From: Ottelia alismoides
Lineage: Eukaryota > Streptophyta > Magnoliopsida > Alismatales > Hydrocharitaceae
Reading direction: 5' to 3'
Assembly (NCBI GenBank): GCA_037367405.1
Contig: JAZKJV010002611.1
Coordinates: 1,612,001-1,676,000, forward strand
DNA: 64,000 nucleotides
Part shown: positions 45,227 to 55,903 of the stretch, one piece after another
Position numbering within the stretch: position 1 is the first letter of the stretch
Layout: the number at the start of each line of letters is the position of its first letter
Translations under genes and position numbers: made by a program
Notes under the pieces: generated by a model
Seen by the model: only the letters and a program-made list of their open reading frames with translations
The model's database searches: none
What the model was told of the DNA's origin: nothing

Positions 45227-47319
45227 TTGTAACCTTGTACAACTCTTAATGATGTACCTTGGAAGGCTACCCTAGCCCTCCTTTTATATTAGTTTAGGAT
45301 CCAACGGATCTCAATCCATGGGACACATAGATCCAACGGCTAGGCTTGGTCTATGTAAGATCAATGGCTATGATTGTTGTTGGTTAAAACCAACAATATT
45401 ATTTTAAATTAAAATATGTTGCAACATTATCAACATAATTTAATTTAACATTAACTAATTAAGAGATAATGTGATAACAAAAATGGAGTCAACCAACCAC
45501 CCTTGAATATAGGGGGCGTTATCCATGAACAATTCATAGGTGACGCCACCTATGAAATTGGTGGTTATTTTGGCTCCTTTTTATTTATCTTATTATTCCT
45601 TAATTAGTTTTTTAATAACAATTATCACAAAATTATTCACCAAATTAATTCAAAATTAATTTGTGAATATTTCAATCATGCCATTGAATATTATGTGAAT
45701 CATATTCACAACCCAAACTAATTTGTAAATTGCATTTCTAATTAATTAATAATGTGAATCCAATCCACATTATTAATTAACAAATGCTATTTACATAAAC
45801 TCTCTTATATATATTATAAATCATATTTATAATACACATATATCATGGATAGTGTTATCCACATTCTCTTAATCCTTGATAATTAAATCCCATTTAATTA
45901 TCTTAGATAATCATTCTCACAATATGAATCATATTCATATTAAGCTTGATAGTTAAATCTCATTTAATCATCAAGTTTTTCTTCTTGGATAATAATATGA
46001 ATCATATTCATATTATACTTGATAATTAGATCTCATTTAATCATCAAGTCCTTCTTGCTTGGATATACATTTCATCAAATGAATTATTCTTGAACCCTTT
46101 CAAGAATAATGTGCTTTCTCCGTAGATACTTGGAGATAAGGACAGGGCGATTGTATTATTCCATGTATAGTGACTTGGATATTGAGATCTTATCTCAAAT
46201 CCAGATCTTACGAACCTCCCACAGATGCTTGATTAAATCAAGACCGCAAATCCAATCTTCTCACTGAATCTCAATCTCATTCAAACTAATGTCCAACACT
46301 TGGACTATGATCGGATTGCTTCTCTATTGAAAGGAGTCACTAAAGTTCAGACCTGTTTCATTACTCCCTCGGAATGGAAGCGTCATTGATATACAATCGT
46401 TTATGATCACATCACCCTCAGGTATTCCCAATACCTATACATTCTGCATACTGGAAGACCCATGACTAATCTGAAGATCAAGATCAATTTTACACTGTCT
46501 TCTTCAGAGTTTAATCACTAAGTTTCTAATTTGATCATTGGGATTTGGTATCGATCATATACTTTCCAAAATCATATATCACACCTAGGTCTTGATCATA
46601 CTCTTTCCAAAAGTATATATCAAACCTGCAAATTTAGTCAAGCTTCCAAAGCGAGATGACCGTGCATGGAATTTGATTCTTCCCAATATCTCATGAGTAA
46701 GCTCATGTCTTCCGATTCAGTAATGAACCTGTATGATCCCTTTGAGAGATCGTATTACTCATATGCCCTTATATGCACACCAGAGCGCCGGTGTATAGAC
46801 CTTGGTTAGGTCATCAACCTATTGGTCTGCCAAATGTACATACTCAGACATATAGCAATACATCTGTCTCCGGTCAGAGGATGCGTGTTTATGCTGTGAC
46901 ATCATTCAACATAGGACTTATCTCGATCTCGTTAAGTCAACCCATTGACCTAACTAATCTGACACCTCCGAATCTCTATTCCTATGCAGAGGACCTGCAT
47001 CAAGAGGTCAGTCAGATATCAGCCTATGTGAGAAAGGATTCCATCTCCTACTCAGGCTGGAGATCACATCTTAACAATCATTTGACGGTGCTTGATGAGT
47101 CATCAATCTAACTCTTTAGATATTCATCCAAGCACCAGCCTCTATGATTCAATAATTAAATCAATAGCTGTATGATCATTAAAATAGCCATGGTACATAA
47201 CCCTAATTGAACAGAGGCACCTATTATGCAAATTATTTATTCTTCATTTCAGATCAGTGAATGATATTTGCAATAACATTTATTGCATAATGGCTCGCCG
47301 TGGGCTCACATGTCCAACA
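44687..47319 (-). repeat. Element D 5' LTR
   Basis: It pairs with 20033-22630. A GA/CT microsatellite at 45182-45223 has grown to 42 bases against 13 in the partner LTR, at the same place just downstream of the TATA box. Confidence 0.92.
45182..45223. repeat. (GA)n microsatellite in copia R region
   Basis: An uninterrupted run of 42 bases. The same position holds shorter GA/CT runs in every LTR of the family. Confidence 0.9.
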
Positions 47320-48667
47320 TATATTGCTGATGGTATTTTGACTTCTGGTGGACTCTATGAATTGTGCATTGATGAATGTGTCATGAATGTTAGTACACTA
47401 ATAATGGAAACCCCAAAAAAACCAGGGAGGATGGAAATCATTCGAATATGATTTGGCATCACATGCTTGGTCATTTATCTATTGATAGGATTAATAGATT
47501 GATAAAGAATGGACCTTTAGATTTTCTACAGGTTCAATCTTTACCTACCTGCGAATATTGCATTCGAGGTAAAATGACTAGAACACCTTTCTGTACCAAG
47601 GTTACGAGATGCGACGATATTCTTGATCTAATACATACTGATGTATGTGGTCCCTTCAGTACCGCGACTAGAAATAGATATCGATATTATTTGACATTTA
47701 CTGATATCCATTCACGATATGGGTTTATCTTCCTACTACATCATAAATCTGAAACCTTTGAAAAGTTAAAAGAGCTTAAGGCTTTGGTTGAGAACCAAAC
47801 CGATAGGAAGATTAAACAGATTCGATCTGAATGAGGTGGCGAGTACCTTTCAGATGAATTCAAGGAATATCTTAAAGAGAATGGAATTGTCTCCAATCTC
47901 ACTCCCCCTGGAACTCCCCAACTTAATGGTGTTGCTGAAAGACACAACAGGACCATCATGGACATGGTCCGTTCAATGATGAGTAGAGCACATGTACCTC
48001 TTAGTTTATGGGGATATGTAGTCGAGACTGCAATATATATCCTGAACAAGATTCCTAGAAAGTCTGTACCCAAGACTCCTCATGAGCTCTGGTATGGTGC
48101 CAAGCCAAGTGTAAGACACTTGAGGGTTTGGGGTTGCTTGGTCCATGCGAAGAATGTGGACGCAAGTAAGCTAGAATCTCACACTTGTGAGTGCTACTTC
48201 ATTGGATATGTTAAAGATTGTATAGGATACCGACTTTATGACCCTGAGACCCAAAAGATCTTTGTCTCTAGAGATGTGAAATTTCTGGAGGATGATTTCC
48301 TTAAAGGTCAAGATAGAAATGAAGTAGAGGAACTCATTGAATCCCCTGAGGATTCTGAGATTCATGGACCAAAAATTGAAGTGATAAATAAAGATAAAAC
48401 ACCTATACCTCTTCAAAGGAGTTCGAGGGTGGTTGCACCACCTGAAAGGTATGGATTCCATGTGTCAAGTGAAACTAATAATGATCGTACTTCATTTCAT
48501 GAAGCACTCGCTGATCATGTCATGGATAGATGGATGCTAGCAATGAAGTCAGAAATTGACCCCATGCATAAGAATGGTGTATGGACCCTAGAGGATCCAC
48601 CTAAAGGGGTAAAATCCATTGGGTGTAAATGGATCTTCAAGAGAAAAGGGGACCTGATGGGAAAGTA
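47320..48667 (+). pseudogene. pol: Element C integrase region, with stops
   Basis: It resumes after element D as GILTSGGLYELC. After a frameshift near 47450 it reads the HHCC finger (HHMLGHLS ... CEYCIRGK) and the integrase core. The first acid is kept (HTDVCGPF). The second, SDRGGEY in A, has become S-E-stop (TCTGAATGA, 47826-47834), so both the residue and the frame are lost. An open stretch 47958-48668 continues with ERHNRTIMDMVRS and the linker VFVSRDV-type block, then a 1-base deletion near 48645 shifts it before RT. Confidence 0.9.
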
Positions 48668-50050
48668 GAGACTTTCAAGGCACGGCTAGTGGTCAAGGGC
48701 GACACACAGAGAGAGGGCATCTACTACGATGAGACGTTCTCTCCTGTGGCTATGCTTAAGTCCATCAGTACACTGCTAGCTATAGATGCATCTCTTGACT
48801 ACGACATCTGGCAGATGGACGTCAAGACAACTTTCCTCAATGGATACCTCGAGGAGGATATCTATATGGAGCAGCCCCAGGGCTTCATAGTTGAGGATGG
48901 AATAGTATGCAAGCTGAAGAAATCCATCTATGGGCTCAAACAAGCTTCTCATAGCTGGAACATCAGATTTGACGAAACCATAAAGAGTTATGATTTTGCG
49001 CATAATCCTGATGAACCTTGTGTGTACAAGAAGCTTAGTGGGAGCGCCATTGTATTCATCATGTTTTATGTAGATGATATACTTATCATTGGAAATGATA
49101 CCGGAATGATGACCAGTGTAAAGATTTGTCTATCCCATAACTTCGAGATGAAAGATCTTGGAGAAGCCTCTTACATCTTAGGCTAGAAGTTGTTCAGAAA
49201 CCGAGAAAAGAGGATATTGGGATTATCACAACATGGCTACATTAAGAAGATTCTTGAGCGATTCCGTATGGATAGCTCCAAGAAAGTATTCATCCCCTTA
49301 AGACATGGTATCCATCTGTCTAAAGGGATGACTCCTCAAAGTGTTGAGGAAAAGAAGGCCATGGCTGGATGCTCCTATGCATCAGTTGTAGGAAGCTTAA
49401 TGTATGTCATGATGTGTACTAGGCCAGACATCTACCATGCAGTAGGAGTGGTAAGTCGTTACCAATCCTGCTATGGAGAGCAACAATGGAATGCAATAAA
49501 GAACATATTTAAATATCTAAGACGGACGTAAGATTACATCTTGGTCTATGGAGATGGTGATCTCCACGTCTTGGGATATACAGATTCAGACTTCCAGTCG
49601 GATATTGATGATCGAAAGTCGACATCAGGGTTTGTTTTCCGGTAGAACAGTGGTGCTGTGAGCTGGAGAAGCAAGAAGCAAGACACTACGGCGGATTCAA
49701 CAACATAAGATGAATACACTGCCGCATCGGATGCTGCAAAGGAGGCGGTGTGGTTGCCCAAGTTCATCTTGAAGCTTGGCGTAGTTTCCTTTGATACTCC
49801 CATCACGTTACTCTGCGATAACATGGGAGCCATTGCCTAGGCAAAGGAACCCAGATGGAATCAAAAGAGGAAGCACATGGAAAGGAAATACCATATCATT
49901 CGGGAGATTCAAAAGCGTGGTGATATCATCACCACCAAGGTGGCCTCTACCGACAACGTTGCTAATCCTCTTACCAAACCTCCGACACAGATGGTTTTCG
50001 AGCAGCATGTAAAGAGTATGGGTTTACAAATTGTACCTCAATGGATCTGA
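48629..50050 (+). pseudogene. pol: Element C reverse transcriptase and RNase H, with stops
   Basis: RT reads VKGDTQREGIYYDETFSPVAM, KTTFLNG and an intact YVDD near 49067-49078. Stops follow at 49184-49186 (TAG), about 49529 (TAA, a glutamine codon in A), and several in RNase H (TDSDFQSD ... TTADSTT-stop). The end aligns with A up to the terminal stop next to the PPT. Confidence 0.92.
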
Positions 50051-50065
50051 GGGCTAATGGGAGAT
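50050..50065 (+). other. Element C polypurine tract
   Basis: AGGGCTAATGGGAGAT abuts the 3' LTR and matches the PPT of A with one change. Confidence 0.85.
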
Positions 50066-52604
50066 TGTTGGACATGTGAGCCCCGGGTGAACCATTATTA
50101 CAATAAATGTTATTGTAATATATATGTTTATCAATAAAAATTATTGATGTATCACTCCCTTTCTGAAATTAAATGAATGAATGCACTATAAGGTCCCTCT
50201 ATACAATTAGGGTTATGTACCATGGCCATCTTGATGATCATATAGCTGTTGATTCATTAAATGAATCATAGAGGCTGGTGTTTGGATGAATATCTAAAGA
50301 GGTAGATAGAGGACTCATCAAGCACCGTCAAATGATCATTAAGAGATGATCTCCAGCCTGAGTAGGAGATGGCAATCCTTTCTCACATAGGCTGATATCT
50401 GACCGACCTCTTGATGCAGGTCCTCTGCACGGGAATGGTGATTCGGAGGTGTCACATTAGTTAGGTCAAGGGGTTGACTTAACGAGATCGAGATAACCTA
50501 AGTCCTATGCTGAATGCTATCACAGCATAGGCACACATCCTCTGACCGGAGACAAATGTGTTACTATATGTCTGAGTGTGTACATTTGGCAGACCAATAG
50601 GTTGATGACCTAACCAAGGTCTAAACACCGGCGCGCTGGTGTGCATGTAAGGGCATATGAGTAATACGATCTCTCAAAGGGATCATACAGGTTCACTTAT
50701 GAACCAGAAGACATGAGCTCACTCATGAGGTATTGGGACCAATCAAATTTCATGCATGGTCGTCGTGCTTTAGAAGAATGACAAGAATTTGAAGGTATGA
50801 TATATGCTTTGGGAAAGCATATGATCGATACCGAATCCCAATGACCAAGATTGAGAAACGTGGTGATCAATCCCTGAAGAAAATATAAAATTGATCTACA
50901 TCTTCAGGTTGATCATATGTCTTCCAATATGAAGGATGTACAGGTATTGGGAATACCTGAGGGTGATGTGATCATAAACGATTGTATAACCATGATGCTT
51001 CCATTTCGAGGGAGTGATGAAACAGGTCTGGATTTTAGTGGCTCCTCTCAGTAGAGAAGTAATTTGATCTTGGTCCAAGTGTTGGACATTAGTATGAATG
51101 AGATTTAGATGCAATGAGAAGATTAGATTTGTGGTCTTGATTTAATCAAGCATCTGTGGGAGGTACGTAAGATCTGGATTTGAGATGAGATCTCAACATC
51201 CAAGTCACTATACGTGGAACAATACAATCGCCTTGTCCTTATCTCCAAGTTTCTGCGGAAAGCACATTATTCTTGAAGGGGTTCAAGAATAATTCATTTG
51301 ATGAATTATGTATTCAAGCAACACGATGTTGATAATTAAATGAGATTTAATTATCAAGAATAATATGAATGGGATTCATATTATGAGAATGATTATACTA
51401 GATAATTAAATGGGATTTAATTATCAAGGAAATGCAGATTGTGGATAGTGTTATCCATGATATCTGTGTATATATTATAAATGTGATTTATAATATATTA
51501 GAGAGTGAGCACCTTTGTAAATAGCATTTGTTAATTGTTAATGTGAATTGGATTCACATTAAGCAATTAGTTGGAAATGTAATTTACAATTTAGTTTGGG
51601 CTATGAATATGATTCACATATTTTTAATGGCATGAATGAAATATTCACAAATTAATTGGGAATTAATTTAGTGGATAATTTTGCAATAAATATGCACTAA
51701 TTAATTGGGATTAATTTAGTGGATAATATTGCAAATAAATAGGACATAATAAGAAAAAATAAAAATAGGATAATTGCCACCAAATGAGGTGGCGTCACCC
51801 ATGACTTGCCACCAAATGGGGTGGCGTCACCCATGAATTAGTCATGGGTGACGCCCCATGTTTTTAGGTGGGCAATTATCCCCTTTTTTATAATTATCAT
51901 ATTATCTTATGATAATTAATTTTATTGAATTAAATTATGTTGATGATAATGCAACATATATTTAATTTAATATAAATTAATATATTGTTGTTTTTGAACA
52001 ACAATAATAATGGCCATTGATTTTATACACATATCAATCTAACCATTGATTTTGTGTATGCCATGGATTGTGATCCATGGACTCCCAAACTAATATAAAA
52101 GGAGGGAAACCCTAGCCCTTCAAAACATATTAAGAGTACACGCCTACTCCCTCTCTCTCTCATTCTCTTCCTCTATCTCTCTCTCTTTAAGGTGGCCGTC
52201 CACCTTGTGCTTTGAGGGAACAAGCTATCGTCTCCACACCATTGTGTTGTCGCTTCGATTGCTCGTGGATCTCCATCGACGGATTTTATTGGATGAAGTC
52301 AGGAGATTCAAGTCTTGGATATTCATCGAGGATTGCAGGAGGAACGCATCTCATCATCGCGCCCGCAAGTGCCATCTTCGTAGATCGGACTTGAGTCAGG
52401 AGGATCTCTTGCTTTAGAGATGTCGTGATTGCAACCACGCTTCAAGAGGTATTTCTAATACTTTGTGGTTTGATGAAACGATCCAAGAAATGTTCTTGTA
52501 ATCATGTGATTTCATCACTTGATTTAAAATTTTTAATTTCCATTGCATCTAGCAATGCGATCAACACCTTCCGTGATGCGCTTGAGGATTCCTCGTATCC
52601 TTCA
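50066..52604 (+). repeat. Element C 3' LTR
   Basis: It pairs with 14336-16865. It carries a private 32-bp tandem duplication at 51774-51837 that copies the stem GCCACC...GGTGGC and half of the adjacent hairpin. It ends CCTTCA at 52604, followed by GAAAC. Confidence 0.92.
51774..51837. repeat. 32-bp tandem duplication in element C 3' LTR
   Basis: Two units starting TTGCCACCAAATG(A/G)GGTGGC, 32 bases apart. The 5' LTR has one unit (about 16038-16069). Confidence 0.85.
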
Positions 52605-53821
52605 GAAACTTGAGACCTTTTTAGCGAAGGCCAAGTCTTACCATTGGGAGAAGCCCATCCTTTACCATGAGGGAGGGGATAGTGTCTGGCGATGGTGTAT
52701 TTCTTAGGAGGACCACCATAGCGTCCTCACCTACTGCCACAAGCTGGAGGCAGGAGGACATCACTCTAGGAGGAGAACGACACAGAAAGTGCTCCAATAT
52801 GGCCTATGGTGGCGTACTCTCTTGAAGGATTCTGATGAATTCGTGAAGAGATGTACTGACTGTCAGAGGATGGGCACTTGTAGATGGCGTAATTTGATGC
52901 CAATGTTGCCCATTCACTTCTGTGAGGTTTTCGACGCATGGGGCATCGATTTCGTGAGTCCATTCCCTAAGAGTCAGGGATTCGAGTACATTCTATTGGT
53001 CGTTGATTATATGAGTCATTGGGTTGAGGCCATCCCCGCCCGAACTGCAGATGTCAGGACTGTTTGCAAATTCTTAAAGAAGAATATTATTTAACGGTTC
53101 GGGGTTCCTCGAGTGTTGATATCTGACGGGGGGTCTCATTTCGTCAACGACAAGGTAAAGTCCCTTTCTAGAGAGTTCAGCATAGACCATCGAGTAGCCA
53201 CTCCATACCACCCTCAGACCAATGGTCTTGCTGAAGTGTCAAATAGGGAGATCAAGACTATATTACAGAAGGTCGTCCGCCCTGACCGAAAGGATTGGTC
53301 ATAGCTTTTGGACTCGGTCTTGTGGGCATATCAGACATCCTTCAAGACTCCTTTAGGTACATCTCCCTTTCTCCTCATTTATGGAAAGCCCTGCCATTTA
53401 ACTGTTGAGCTTAGACATAAGTTACTTTGGGCCGTTACGGAGATACTTTTGGATCCAGTGAGTATAGGAGACCAGAGGAGAGCAGAATTGGTAGCCCCAG
53501 AGGAGCTTAGAGATAAAGCCATTTCCAGCATCCTACATTATAAGGAGTGAGTTAAGGAGTGGAATGATTCTCATATCAGCCACAAGCAGTTTGAGCCAGA
53601 TCAGAGAGTATGGTTGTTTGATGCCATGCTTAGATTATTTCCAGGGAAGTTACAATGCAAGTAGAAGGGACCATACCTGGCCCGAAAGGTACATGACAAT
53701 GGGTATTGACATATCTGAGATGTCATCTGAGTCTACCTTTCGTGTTAACGGGCAGCGTCTCAAACCATATCTAGATCATGAGCCTTTGGTCTTTGACGTC
53801 GCCCCTATCCATTTTGCATGA
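52605..53821 (+). pseudogene. pol: Element B Athila-type integrase
   Basis: It resumes the pol frame of 13924-14335 beyond element C. The HHCC finger includes VLTYCHKL and RCTDCQRMG. The core has the D-D-E residues in [22 protein letters not shown] and [11 protein letters not shown]. The carboxy end is RVNGQRLKPYL, as in other Athila integrases, in a shifted frame after about 53690. Stops: TAG 52705-52707, TAA 53092-53094, TAG 53302-53304, TGA 53548-53550, TAG 53662-53664. No chromodomain is seen, which agrees with Athila. Confidence 0.9.
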
Positions 53822-53950
53822 GATGTGTTCTTTGACTCACATCTATTGCATCTCAATCCTGATTATCATTGTCTTCCATCTTGTATAGATCCAGTTGTCC
53901 ATATCATTCCATTCTTTAGTCCCACACCCCAACTTCATCCTATGATTATG
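53822..53950 (+). other. Spacer between element B pol and hairpin array
   Basis: This short pyrimidine-rich non-coding stretch has no recognisable feature. Confidence 0.5.
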
Positions 53951-54307
53951 CTATACTAAGGGTGTACTTTACCCTAAGTATAGGGGGGGTGTAAGACTCT
54001 TGAGTATTCTTTTAGATTCTTTCTACCTCTGTTTTGTTGCATATACTTAGGGATATTTTACCCTAAGTATAGGGGAGGTAGACCATGTACATTCTTCCAC
54101 TCGGATTTCCCTTCATGTACATCTTGTTGTACTTAGGATTACTTGATCCTAAGTATAGGGGCAAACACCGAGTCCTCTTCATTCTATTCTTTGACTCATA
54201 CTTGTAGTATATTATTCCTTTTCACTTCCCTATACTAAGCACGAGTTATGTCTTCTTCATCGCTATTGATTCACTCTGAGGACATCATTCGAGCTAAGTA
54301 TAGGGGG
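53951..54307 (+). repeat. Element B array of four hairpins with polypurine-tract copies
   Basis: Same design as in E. Arms: 53951-53962/53972-53983, 54041-54052/54061-54072, 54130-54139/54146-54155, about 54230-54240/54293-54303. Each right arm ends in TATAGGGG or longer. The last unit has a long loop with GTTATGTCTTCT...GAGGACAT, matching E's sixth unit. Confidence 0.83.
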
Positions 54308-55890
54308 TGTCGTATATATATTTCATATATACTTTAGCCATAACTCGTACTTTGTGTGAGTGCGTTAATAAATAAAATGGCTAAAATTCTTTTGTCCAAA
54401 AACCATAAAAATTTAAAATTTTTCCTTGTACATAAAAAGTCTATATTGCACATACATAGCTATTTATAAAAATTATTTTTTGTACAAATGTTTGTAAAAA
54501 TGATTTTATGTAAAGAGTTTGTAAATATTTTGATATAAAAAATTATTATGTAATATAAATTTTTTTGTAAAATGTTTGAAAAACAAAAGTTTGTAAAAAT
54601 CCTTGTGTAAATGTTTGTAAATATTTGCAAAAAATCCATGCATTCATTCATTCAAACATTTTTTAAAAATTTTGCACATTTCCAAAAACTTGCATAAAAA
54701 CATTTTTGTATATATTTGTATAGTTTTTCTAAATTATGATTGACATTTAAACTGGCCTGGAATAAAATTGAAAAATGGAGCTTGGTTAAGACCTTAATCC
54801 ACCAAATTCTAAGAGGAACCTTATAAGGCTTACGGTCAAGACTTTTAAGGTCCATTTGGGACTTAATTCTTTAAGTCCACTAGGCTATGATCATATGTCA
54901 TCTTGATGAGCCTAAGTAGAACACTTAACAAGGTACACATGACTCTCAGAGACAATAGCTTTACTTGTACCAGCACATTACACAAAGCTCTCCACGGATG
55001 AGGTGGTGAGGAGGCAGTTTCCTTTGGCTTGGGATAACATATAACGGTAGTACTTCTAAGATGAACATCTCTTCTTCTTATAGTGAAGGAAGTGCTTCTC
55101 AACTTGGTCCGGAGGTGTTGAAGTCTAAAGACGGGAGTTGTGGGTTGCAATAAAGCTTCAAAAGAGGGATAGTCTACTGGCTTAAGAGGAAAAACTCCTT
55201 ATGTATATATGCTGCACCATGTAGATATGTTGTACATATGCACATTGAAAAAAAATGTGCTAAGAAAGAAAAACTCCAAAAAGTGGTGGGTCTAATTGAA
55301 AATAAAATACCCACTTGAGTGTATATAGTCAAATAAAGCAAAGCTTATGTTACACGTGCTCATCTCATGAAGCTTGCAGCGGGAGACTTAGCTACATTGG
55401 TTGGACTCCCAAGGATACATGGCTACACTAGTCATGGTCCATTCTCTTCTTCCTCCTCTTCTTGAGCCGGTTGAACTTGAAATTAGAAGGGAATACCCTG
55501 TTCCTCGAGGAAAGAGCTGCCAGACTAGGGCATTAGAGTTACCTTGTTGGGGGGGTTTCCACTTTACAATTTCTGAGGCGGGGAGCTACATATCACTTAC
55601 ACGGTACAAAGAAAGATTCATGGTCATTAGAGTTTGTGTATGTAGACTTGTTCTGATCTGGATTGTTGAGGAGTCTTGACCATAGATTGGTGGAACTTAG
55701 AGGCTGTTGAGTTTAAGCTTAAATCCCAATAAGGTTCCGACAAATTAATAATCCAAAGGCCTGACTGAGCTCCATACTTCAATTTAATGAAGGCAAGTTT
55801 AATAATCAATCTTGATTTCCCTTCTTTTTCTTTTTCTTTCTCTCTTTCACTTCTTTTTCAAATAAGTGTTTCTAAGGGACTAACAAAAGT
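54308..55890 (+). other. Element B 3' non-coding region
   Basis: It contains ACTTTAGCCATAACTCGTAC directly after the array (also in E at about 36898-36917), TTTGTAAA-type degenerate repeats at 54480-54660, and a 42-nt block at 55141-55182 identical to E 38094-38135. No env-like frame is seen. Confidence 0.75.
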
Positions 55891-55903
55891 AAAGTATAGG
55901 GGG
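55891..55903 (+). other. Element B polypurine tract
   Basis: AAAGTATAGGGGG abuts the LTR that begins TGATGAATCC. Confidence 0.85.

Larger units (their letters stand above)
20033..47319 (-). mobile_element. Element D: Ty1/copia retrotransposon with degenerate interior
   Basis: LTRs 20033-22630 and 44687-47319 are each about 2.6 kb, TG...CA and roughly 95% identical by eye. They flank a - strand interior. The TSD is a perfect TATAT (20028-20032 and 47320-47324). The uninterrupted site can be seen in element A's homologous sequence. The interior is a badly decayed copia gag-pol split by element E at 25847-42476. Its own length without E is about 10.7 kb. Confidence 0.93.
14336..52604 (+). mobile_element. 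Element C: Ty1/copia retrotransposon, expanded by nested insertions
   Basis: LTRs at 14336-16865 and 50066-52604 (TG...CA, about 2.53 kb, roughly 96% identical by eye) flank a PBS, leader, gag-pol and PPT in + orientation. The flanks are GAGAC (14331-14335) and GAAAC (52605-52609), a 5-bp TSD with one change. Without its passengers (the MITE and element D) C is about 10.8 kb. It is the same family as A and D. Coding regions hold many stops and frameshifts, so it is dead. It interrupts element B between RNase H and integrase. Confidence 0.93.

Noticed and set aside
53822..55903. env-like gene expected after pol in Athila elements
   Set aside because: No frame longer than about 90 codons, no signal peptide or membrane segment; the region is hairpins and AT-rich repeats. 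The same holds for E 36879-38846.
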